Positions 1 through 5,189 of a stretch of DNA of 7,934 bases are shown here, one piece after another. How positions within the stretch are numbered: the stretch's first letter is position 1; every line of letters begins with the position of its first letter. The DNA lies in assembly GCA_000432175.1 (NCBI GenBank), contig HF989517.1:17863-25796 (forward strand), given 5' to 3'. This DNA is from Eubacterium sp. CAG:786 (lineage in GTDB: Bacteria > Bacillota > Clostridia > Oscillospirales > Ruminococcaceae). A program made the position numbers and the translations under genes. The notes beneath the pieces are model-generated. The model was not told the DNA's origin and ran no database searches. It saw only the letters and a program-made list of their open reading frames with translations.

Positions 1-575
1 TAATTCAGGACAGGATAGCAGCGGGGACGTACCTCTGCTGCGCTGCCATCACCCGCGGCGAGATGATACTCACGCGGTGCTGCCAGGAACACATGACGGG
101 CTATCTTCCGGTACTTGAAGCGATGGGCTGCAGGATTTACCCCTATGGCTGCGGAAAGCTGTACATAAGCTGCAAACGCAGGCTGACAGCCCCGCCGACT
201 ATCCGTACGATGCCGTATCCCGGGTTCCCGACGGATATTCAGGCGCCATTCACTGCGCTGTGTTCAGTCGCAGAGGGAACGTCGGTGTTCGTCGAAAATA
301 TTTTCGAGAACCGCTACCGTCATGTTCCGGAGCTGATAAGGCTTGGCGCTTCCATCAAGGTGGAGGGAAGAGTTGCGGTGGTGCAGGGGGTTCCGGTGCT
401 GTCCGGTGCGCGGCTGTGCGCCGGTGAACTCCGCGGGGGCGCGGCGCTGGTGACTGCAGCCCTTGCCGCCGAGGGAACTACTGAAATAACCGGGGTCGGC
501 TACATCGACCGCGGCTATGAAAGCATTGAGAAAACGCTGCGCTCCGTTGGCGCAGATATTACCAGGACAGGGTAA
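1..575 (+). CDS. murA: UDP-N-acetylglucosamine 1-carboxyvinyltransferase (MurA), C-terminal part
   Basis: MurA transfers enolpyruvate from PEP to UDP-GlcNAc, the first committed step of peptidoglycan synthesis in the cytosol. The gene is cut by the left edge: the frame is open from base 3, reading DRIAAGTYLCCAAITRGE, so the ATG at 63 is internal and not the start. About 190 C-terminal residues of a roughly 420-residue enzyme are present; the N-terminal half with the PEP-binding Cys/Asp loop lies outside. Visible family motifs are PGFPTDIQA (the Asp codon at 234-236 matches the catalytic Asp305 of E. coli), SVAEGTSVFVENIFENR, HVPELIRLGA, GELRGGAALV (Arg codon at 432-434; the usual Asp of DLR is Glu here) and YIDRGYE (Arg codon at 510-512, equivalent to Arg397). 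It ends 28 bases before ftsQ and is probably co-transcribed with it from a promoter outside the window. Which MurA paralogue it is cannot be told, but its position in the division cluster suggests the main one. Confidence 0.96.
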   Translation, partial: IQDRIAAGTYLCCAAITRGEMILTRCCQEHMTGYLPVLEAMGCRIYPYGCGKLYISCKRRLTAPPTIRTMPYPGFPTDIQAPFTALCSVAEGTSVFVENIFENRYRHVPELIRLGASIKVEGRVAVVQGVPVLSGARLCAGELRGGAALVTAALAAEGTTEITGVGYIDRGYESIEKTLRSVGADITRTG

Positions 576-588
576 ATCCCCATAGAAC

Positions 589-595
589 AAAGGAG
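589..595 (+). promoter_or_regulatory. ribosome binding site of ftsQ
   Basis: AAAGGAG lies 8 bases before the ATG at 604. It supports that start codon, which is the first Met of the frame after the murA stop. Confidence 0.85.
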
Positions 596-603
596 CGCAG
601 AAA

Positions 604-1641
604 ATGGACAGCAGAAAGAAAAAATCCGGCGCGTCTGGCAGGCGCCCGGTGGAGCCGGCAAGGAATTCCGGGCGCAATACTGCTCCGCAGGGCAGGAATG
701 CGCGCAGCTCCGGCAATGTGAAGAGCCATGCCGGAACCAACAGCCGTGCGAACCAGCAGCGTCAGCTCACTCCGGAACAGCGCCGCAGGACAAATCAGGC
801 TTATCACAAGGCGACAGTCCACCGCGACGTGAAGAGCAAACGGCGCGGCAGGCGCGGTGGGAACTATGTGATGTATTATATTCTGGGTGCTGCGGTGATT
901 ATTACGGTGCTCATAATTCTTTCCAATACGCTGTTGTTCAACTGCACTTCCATCGAAGTCGAGGGGAATTCCCGCTACACCGCGGAGCAGCTCATAACGC
1001 AGTCCGGCATAGAAAAAGGTCAGAACCTGCTGCATATAGATGTGGATTCGGCGCAGTCGCGGATATTTGCGGCGTTCCCGTATATCGACGATGTAGAGGT
1101 GCAGAAGTCCTTCCCCACAAAGGTGAAGATAGTCGTGCAGGAGGCGGAAAAGTGGTTCCAGGTGAGCGGCGGAGGCGTCAATGCGGCTGTTTCGCGCATG
1201 GGCAGGATAATTGAACTCGGCAGCACGCCGGGACTTCCGGTGATAGAGGGTTACGCCCCGACGGATATTTCCCCGGGGATAAAGCTTACCTCAAAGGAAG
1301 CGGGGAAAACCGACCTGCCGGCGCAGATACTTGAAGCGGCTGAAGAAAACGGCATTGCGGGAGTATCGCACATAGACCTCACCGACCGTTTTGATATCAC
1401 CATCGACTGCGGCGACAACATCACCCTGGAGATAGGTGGTGCCTCCGACCTCGGCATTAAATTTGCGGAGGCGTCCGCGGCAATAAAGCAGGAACACTCC
1501 AATGTCGTGATCGACCTGCGCGCCCAGGAGAAGATATTCGTCCGCAACAAGAACGACCAGGAGCAGGTGCTGCCTGATCTCGGTCCTACTTCTGAGGGCA
1601 CGGCAGAGGCTGGTTCGGCAGAAGTCACCGCGGAACAGTGA
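604..1641 (+). CDS. ftsQ: cell division protein FtsQ/DivIB (POTRA domain)
   Basis: FtsQ/DivIB is a bitopic divisome protein that, with FtsL/DivIC and FtsB, links the cytosolic Z-ring to septal peptidoglycan synthases. The 345-residue product has a long, very basic and probably disordered cytosolic tail (about 1-87, rich in Arg, Gly, Ser and Asn), one membrane helix (about 88-111), a POTRA domain (about 113-182, beginning FNCTSIEVEGNSRYTAEQL and containing AAFPYIDDVEVQKSFPTKVKI, the hallmark of the family) and a beta domain (about 183-315, with LPVIEGY). A short Ser/Thr/Glu/Ala-rich extracytoplasmic tail follows (about 325-345). Length and order match Firmicute DivIB. It follows murA by 28 bases and precedes ftsZ, the usual place. 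ftsA, which sits between ftsQ and ftsZ in many bacteria, is absent. The family call is secure; the basic tail and the acidic end are poorly conserved regions with no known role. Confidence 0.93.
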   Translation: MDSRKKKSGASGRRPVEPARNSGRNTAPQGRNARSSGNVKSHAGTNSRANQQRQLTPEQRRRTNQAYHKATVHRDVKSKRRGRRGGNYVMYYILGAAVIITVLIILSNTLLFNCTSIEVEGNSRYTAEQLITQSGIEKGQNLLHIDVDSAQSRIFAAFPYIDDVEVQKSFPTKVKIVVQEAEKWFQVSGGGVNAAVSRMGRIIELGSTPGLPVIEGYAPTDISPGIKLTSKEAGKTDLPAQILEAAEENGIAGVSHIDLTDRFDITIDCGDNITLEIGGASDLGIKFAEASAAIKQEHSNVVIDLRAQEKIFVRNKNDQEQVLPDLGPTSEGTAEAGSAEVTAEQ

Positions 1642-1701
1642 TGACACAAATAAAATTTCATCATCTCGGCATAAATTGTCAAAATATTTTTAAAAAAACA
1701 G

Positions 1702-1730
1702 TTGCAATATCTTTTGTTATCTGTTATAAT
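1702..1730 (+). promoter_or_regulatory. sigma-A-type promoter of ftsZ (extended -10)
   Basis: A -35-like TTGCAA (1702-1707) and a perfect -10 TATAAT (1725-1730) are 17 bases apart, and TG at 1722-1723 makes an extended -10 (TGTTATAAT). They lie in an AT-rich spacer. The predicted transcript starts near 1737 and gives a leader of about 60 bases. I see no terminator between ftsQ and this promoter (only a weak TGATGA/TCATCA pair at 1639-1663 without a T-run), so ftsZ probably also receives read-through from the murA-ftsQ transcript. Confidence 0.8.
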
Positions 1731-1784
1731 ATTAAGTAGTTGTATATCGCAGGGTGTATTCTGTATTCCGGCGTAAAAAAATAT

Positions 1785-1790
1785 GGAGGG
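1785..1790 (+). promoter_or_regulatory. ribosome binding site of ftsZ
   Basis: GGAGGG, 9 bases before the ATG at 1800. It fixes the start of ftsZ at the protein beginning MAFEID. Confidence 0.85.
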
Positions 1791-1799
1791 TAAATAGTT

Positions 1800-2933
1800 A
1801 TGGCATTTGAAATAGATAACCACGATGACGAGTTTGTGATGGACGACGATTTCGAGGATCAGACCAAAATAATGGTCATCGGCGTCGGTGGCGGCGGTGG
1901 AAACGCTGTCAGCCACATGGTCGAGGGTGGAATGACCGGTATCGACTACGTTGTCGCAAACACCGATGTCAAGGCTTTGCGCTCCAAGGACGGCAGCCGC
2001 ATGCGCCGTATCCAGATCGGTAAGAAGCGCACAAAGGGTCAGGGTGCCGGTAACAAGCCCCAGGTAGGTCAGGAATCCGCAGAAGAGAACCGCGACGAGC
2101 TGAAGGCAGTCATGGAGGACGAATCCATGGTATTCATCGCTGCCGGTATGGGCGGTGGCACAGGTACCGGCGCGGCTCCTGTCGTTGCAAATATCGCCAA
2201 GGAACTTGGCAAGCTCACAGTCGGCGTTGTCACAAAGCCTTTCGCGTTCGAGGGTCAGGCTAAGATGAACCAGGCGCTCAAGGGAATCGCAGAGATGCGC
2301 AAGTATGTTGACTCCCTCATCGTTATCCCTAACGAGAAGGTAAAGGAGATCAGCAACGCAAAGCTCAGCATGATCGACGCTTTCAAGGCTGTTGACAGCG
2401 TGCTCTACAAGGCGGTAAAGGGTATTTCCGACCTGGTAAAGGGCGTGGGCTTCATGAGCGTTGACTTCGCTGACGTTACCATGGCCCTTAAGGATTCGGG
2501 CATTGCTCATATGGCTATCGGTACCGGCAAGGGCGACAACAAGAACGAGGACGCCCTCAACCAGGTGCTCCACAGCCCGCTGCTTGAGACTTCCATTCTC
2601 GGCGCGCGCAGACTGCTTATCAATATCAGCATTCCTATGACGACTTCCGCTGACGAGGTGGACGGCATCGCGAGCGAGATCACCAAGAACGCCGCTCCCG
2701 ACGCTGAGATCAAGATGGGTATGCAGTTCGATGAGGAACTGGCAGAGGACGAGGTTTCCGTTATCGTTATCGCAACAGATTTCGTTACCGACGAGGACGG
2801 AGTGCCTATCGATGTTCCCGCTGATGACGGCGCTCGGACTGCTCCGGCTGCAGGCGGCTTCAATATTCAGACGCCTGAATTCGGCGGCGACAACGATATC
2901 GACAAGCTCATCAATATTCTCAACTCAAAGTAA
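1800..2933 (+). CDS. ftsZ: cell division protein FtsZ (divergent form)
   Basis: FtsZ is the tubulin-like GTPase that polymerises into the cytosolic Z-ring and recruits the divisome. The 377-residue product has an acidic N-tail (1-23), the nucleotide loop GVGGGGGNA (28-36), NTD (54-56), the tubulin signature GGGTGTG (118-124), the synergy loop with VDFADV (221-226, Asp222 and Asp225 kept) and SPLLETS (259-265); the GTPase and C-terminal domains end near 330. Several usually conserved positions differ. The T3 loop reads GQGAGNKP instead of GLGAGANP. FEGxxR has Lys155 for Arg. The T7 loop Asn is Ser220. The motif MNITGG is INISIP. The tail is short (about 331-377) and ends DNDIDKLINILNSK, with no IPxFLR-type peptide for SepF/FtsA-type partners. 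Both asparagine-loop aspartates needed for catalysis are intact, so it is probably active. It has its own promoter and terminator. That it is FtsZ is certain; whether the genome holds a second, canonical copy is unknown. Confidence 0.97.
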   Translation: MAFEIDNHDDEFVMDDDFEDQTKIMVIGVGGGGGNAVSHMVEGGMTGIDYVVANTDVKALRSKDGSRMRRIQIGKKRTKGQGAGNKPQVGQESAEENRDELKAVMEDESMVFIAAGMGGGTGTGAAPVVANIAKELGKLTVGVVTKPFAFEGQAKMNQALKGIAEMRKYVDSLIVIPNEKVKEISNAKLSMIDAFKAVDSVLYKAVKGISDLVKGVGFMSVDFADVTMALKDSGIAHMAIGTGKGDNKNEDALNQVLHSPLLETSILGARRLLINISIPMTTSADEVDGIASEITKNAAPDAEIKMGMQFDEELAEDEVSVIVIATDFVTDEDGVPIDVPADDGARTAPAAGGFNIQTPEFGGDNDIDKLINILNSK

Positions 2934-2951
2934 GAATACGAAAATACAGTC

Positions 2952-2990
2952 AGAAGATCCGCACTGTTTCAGTGTGGGTTTTCTGTTGTT
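2952..2990 (+). terminator. rho-independent terminator after ftsZ
   Basis: The core stem CCGCACTG (2959-2966) pairs with CAGTGTGG (2970-2977) across a TTT loop, with one G-U pair. Pairing continues outward to 2952/2984 (AGAAGAT with GGTTTTCT, partly through wobbles), for about 15 pairs, and a T-rich stretch follows. It starts 18 bases after the ftsZ stop. It separates ftsZ from the downstream genes. Confidence 0.85.
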
Positions 2991-3080
2991 TGTGGAATAC
3001 TTTTTTGATATGTTTTATTGTTGCACATAGTCCAAATTAACTTCTCATATGACGTTAAATTTGTGTAAAGAATATAAAGT

Positions 3081-3115
3081 TATCAAAAAGGCTTGAATTT
3101 TCACGGACTTTGATA
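3081..3115. repeat. inverted repeat around the -35 region of the downstream operon
   Basis: TATCAAA (3081-3087) and TTTGATA (3109-3115) are perfect 7-base inverted copies, 21 bases apart, with the -35 element between them and the right arm abutting the -10. The layout would suit a regulator binding two half-sites. In AT-rich DNA a 7-base match can also arise by chance, so this is a weak call. Confidence 0.35.
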
Positions 3116-3121
3116 TACAAT
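3093..3121 (+). promoter_or_regulatory. sigma-A-type promoter of the three-gene cluster
   Basis: TTGAAT (3093-3098) and TACAAT (3116-3121) are separated by 17 bases. An overlapping TATACA at 3114-3119 is a less well spaced alternative. Transcription would start near 3128, giving a leader of about 110 bases before the ATG at 3239. It is the only good promoter between the ftsZ terminator and the three closely packed genes. Confidence 0.65.
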
Positions 3122-3128
3122 AAATATA

Positions 3129-3201
3129 TGCAGCATAAAATATTAGCTGCAACAGGGACATTTGTCACAGGTAGGTTATAAATATATATCGGCATTCCCT
3201 G
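3129..3201 (+). other. potentially structured 5' leader
   Basis: Two pairings can be read in the predicted leader: TGCAGC (3129-3134) with GCTGCA (3146-3151), loop 11; and CAGGGA (3153-3158) with TCCCTG (3196-3201), enclosing 37 bases that include GACATTTGTC. No T-run follows and no riboswitch class that I know matches. It could tune stability or translation, or mean nothing. Confidence 0.3.
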
Positions 3202-3238
3202 AGCGATGTGTTGAACAATTTTTACTGGAGGTACTACC

Positions 3239-4222
3239 ATGCTTAAGAAATTAAGGCGTGCTGCCTGTGCAGTCTGCGCTGTGGTTGTTATGGCGGCAGT
3301 TTCAGTTAGCGCTGCGGCAGATGATTACACCTATGCTATGGACAATAAGAAACTCTGCGATGAGATCAGGGCAGACAATCAGAATATAAACGGCTCTGAG
3401 GGTACTTTTACCACCAAATTCGGCGACAGTACCGGAGAGGATTTCTTTTCACTGCGTTTCAGGCTGTTCAACAAGTACGCCGACCTTGACTTCTGGAACG
3501 ACGACAGCGTAAGCGTTTCCATCGATGTAAAGCTTGAAACTGAGGGCAAGGACGTTATCGGCTGCCTGCCCGCATTTACGACAAACTGGAGCTGGGTAAA
3601 CCCGTCTGATTACATTTCCCTGAAGTACGGCGAGTGGGTTACTGTTACCGAGAGCGGCAAGCACTTCTACGACGGTTTTTCCGGCAAGAAGCCTGCTTAC
3701 ATAATGATACAGGTCAGAACAAACTGGGGCGCTGCTGCACAGGGCGACGTCAAGCTGTCCGTAAGGAACTTCCGCATAAGCTCAAGCGGCGCAGCAGTCA
3801 CCGAGCCTGAGGAAACCACAACATCTGCCACGACCGCTGATACCACTACGTCAGCGACCACAGCCGTTCCCACCGAAGAACCGGCAGAGGTCACAACCTC
3901 TGAGCAGGCAGTAACAGCGGAGAACACCGCAGAGCCTTCAACAGCGGATAACGGCACTGCTGATTCTTCCGAAACCAAGGAAGCTGCAGTAACCGAACCT
4001 GAGCAGACCACCAGCGCGCCTGCAGACACCTCTGCACCGCAGACAGAGCCTACCACCATCAACGTACCCGAGATGGAGGGCGAGCAGCCGGAAACCTACA
4101 CCGACCTGTATCAGCACGAGTCGCCGGTTATGCTCATCGTTATCATCGTCGGCGCGGCGGCAGTTATTTCTATCGGCGCGGTAGTCGGATACATAATCTA
4201 CAAAAAGAAGAAGTACTATTGA
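3239..4222 (+). CDS. secreted, C-terminally membrane-anchored protein with Ser/Thr/Glu-rich stalk
   Basis: I do not recognise a named family. The 327-residue product starts with a signal peptide (basic MLKKLRR, hydrophobic core, cleavage likely near residues 24-27, SAAA-DD). A globular ectodomain follows (about 28-180), rich in alternating beta-type strands and exposed aromatics (W86, W117, W119, W133, W163) and ending GDVKLSVRNFRI. This pattern recalls jelly-roll carbohydrate-binding or galactose-binding-like domains (inference). Residues about 183-290 are a low-complexity Thr/Ser/Glu/Ala/Pro stalk including a TTTSATTA repeat twice (193-209). A single membrane helix (about 297-320) ends in a KKKKYY cytosolic tail, so the protein is type I and could span the cell wall. 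GGAGG at 3227-3231, 7 bases before the ATG, sets the start. The next gene begins 30 bases downstream with no terminator between. It could be a glycan-binding surface protein or an envelope sensor; the anchored secreted architecture is the confident part. Confidence 0.85.
   Translation: MLKKLRRAACAVCAVVVMAAVSVSAAADDYTYAMDNKKLCDEIRADNQNINGSEGTFTTKFGDSTGEDFFSLRFRLFNKYADLDFWNDDSVSVSIDVKLETEGKDVIGCLPAFTTNWSWVNPSDYISLKYGEWVTVTESGKHFYDGFSGKKPAYIMIQVRTNWGAAAQGDVKLSVRNFRISSSGAAVTEPEETTTSATTADTTTSATTAVPTEEPAEVTTSEQAVTAENTAEPSTADNGTADSSETKEAAVTEPEQTTSAPADTSAPQTEPTTINVPEMEGEQPETYTDLYQHESPVMLIVIIVGAAAVISIGAVVGYIIYKKKKYY
3815..3865 (+). repeat. TTTSATTA tandem repeat in the stalk region
   Basis: The eight residues TTTSATTA occur twice with one Asp between (residues 193-200 and 202-209). 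The codons differ between copies, so the repeat is kept at protein level. Such stalks are typical of cell-wall-crossing linkers and are often O-glycosylated in surface proteins. Confidence 0.75.
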
Positions 4223-4252
4223 TCAGTAGCACGTCAGAATACGGAGGAAAGT

Positions 4253-5176
4253 ATGGATAAGGTCAGCAAAAAGGGCGGCAGCTTCATGGATACACTGGCT
4301 TCGATTTTCGGCAATGTATGGCTCAAACGCGGCATGGCTGTGCTCTGCTGGGGTTACACCGGTCTGCTGGTTTGGCTTGCATGGCTGAATTTCGCGTACT
4401 TCCTCGAATATGATAACCCGACGTCGCTGTTTGTTATTTACGTTTTTATCAACGTTGCGGCGCTGGGTCTGATGATCTACACAAGGCACCAGGTAATCAC
4501 GCAGATCAATGTTATGATAATGCCGCTGATACTGCTTGTATCGTTCATTCTGGCATTCGGCAGCTGGTACATGCTGCTTCCTCCGATATGCGTTATCGTG
4601 GCTATGTTCTTCATCTGCCGCGCGAATGAAACGCTCAAGACCGTTCTTGGAACCATGTACCTGCTGATGTTCGTGGTCGGCGGCGCGGCTTATGTGGCTA
4701 TTACGCTGCTGATGGGCAGGCTTACCATATTCACGGGCGTAGACCTGACCCTCCGCGACGCGAATTATGAGAAGCTTTCCTCCGACGAGGCTTACCGTAT
4801 AGTGCGCTATGTCGATAAGCCCAACGGTGAGCGCCGCACAGCAAGCTATTATGTCGAGGACGTTTCCGGGGACGTCGATATTCCATTTGGAAAGGCAAAG
4901 AAAGTGCTCGGCTGCGGCTGGGTGCTCACAACGAAGTATTCCGGCAGGGAGGACGACCCGGTTTCCTGGGTAAAGACCACGATCGACGGCGAGAGGGTTG
5001 AAGCGCTCAACGTCGAAGGCGTTATCAAGGAAAACCCGTATCTCGCTGAGGAAATCATCGTGCAGACAACGGAAGAGAGCACTGTTTCCATTTACAGCCC
5101 GGCTTCCGGAACAGCCACGGACGAGTCAACAAAGGAAACCAGCGGTTCTGCAGAGCCGTCAACAGCTGAACAGTAA
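4253..5176 (+). CDS. five-helix membrane protein with extracytoplasmic C-terminal domain
   Basis: Function unknown. The 307-residue product has a basic N-terminus, five probable membrane helices (about 27-49, 58-76, 86-102, 105-123, 131-155), then a soluble domain (about 160-280) and a Ser/Thr/Glu-rich tail ending SGSAEPSTAEQ. Lys and Arg near the N-terminus and before helix 1 predict N-in, so five helices place the C-terminal domain outside. That domain contains DEAYRIVRYVDKPNGERRT, GCGWVLTTKYSG and PVSWVKTTIDGERVEAL. It vaguely recalls small Firmicute envelope domains such as DUF5412, with a SPxxxY start and a W-x-x-x-x-I-D-G motif; that comparison is from memory and weak. GGAGG (4243-4247) is 5 bases before the ATG; an internal Met at residue 12 lacks such a site. 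It sits 30 bases after the anchored protein gene and 13 bases before the next, so all three are likely one operon. The extracytoplasmic domain may act with the upstream ectodomain (inference). Confidence 0.82.
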   Translation: MDKVSKKGGSFMDTLASIFGNVWLKRGMAVLCWGYTGLLVWLAWLNFAYFLEYDNPTSLFVIYVFINVAALGLMIYTRHQVITQINVMIMPLILLVSFILAFGSWYMLLPPICVIVAMFFICRANETLKTVLGTMYLLMFVVGGAAYVAITLLMGRLTIFTGVDLTLRDANYEKLSSDEAYRIVRYVDKPNGERRTASYYVEDVSGDVDIPFGKAKKVLGCGWVLTTKYSGREDDPVSWVKTTIDGERVEALNVEGVIKENPYLAEEIIVQTTEESTVSIYSPASGTATDESTKETSGSAEPSTAEQ

Positions 5177-5182
5177 AAGGAG
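5176..5182 (+). promoter_or_regulatory. ribosome binding site that places a TTG start
   Basis: AAAGGAG overlaps the last base of the preceding stop codon and lies 7 bases before TTG at 5190. No ATG in this frame lies near it: the nearest upstream one, at 4998, is deep inside the previous gene and has no such site. This site decides the start of the 811-residue gene. Confidence 0.8.
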
Positions 5183-5189
5183 CCTGGAA

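Larger units (their letters stand above)
2934..3238. other. intergenic region between ftsZ and the downstream gene cluster
   Basis: This 305-base AT-rich spacer contains the ftsZ terminator (2952-2990), about 100 bases in which I recognise nothing (2991-3080), a promoter at 3093-3121 flanked by an inverted repeat, and a leader of about 110 bases with two short stems. No convincing open frame lies in it; short frames on either strand have no ribosome binding site or family resemblance. Confidence 0.7.

Noticed and set aside
1639..1665. Hairpin TGATGA/TCATCA after ftsQ as a terminator
   Set aside because: The stem is only 6 AT-rich pairs with a 13-base loop and no T-run follows, so termination here is unlikely.
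1251..2573. Long open frame of 440 codons on the minus strand
   Set aside because: It lies opposite ftsQ and ftsZ, runs across the AT-rich promoter region, has no ribosome binding site or recognisable domain, and its openness follows from the codon bias of ftsZ.
2731..3030. Open frame of 99 codons on the plus strand overlapping the end of ftsZ
   Set aside because: It is out of frame within ftsZ, runs through the terminator, and has no ribosome binding site.
3129..3238. Riboswitch, for example for cyclic di-GMP, in the leader
   Set aside because: The short stems do not match the conserved core of any class I know, and no terminator or anti-terminator arrangement is visible.
3055..3240. Small minus-strand frame of 61 codons in the spacer after ftsZ
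   Set aside because: It covers the promoter and leader of the next gene on the opposite strand and has no start signals or family resemblance.
3697..4062. Val/Ser/Ala-rich minus-strand frame opposite the stalk
   Set aside because: It is the complement of Thr/Glu-rich repeat codons; the low-complexity composition explains the open frame.
4998..5189. Upstream extension of the large cytosolic protein to an ATG at 4998
   Set aside because: It overlaps the preceding gene in another frame, is basic and Ser-rich unlike either protein, and lacks a ribosome binding site; TTG at 5190 has a good one.
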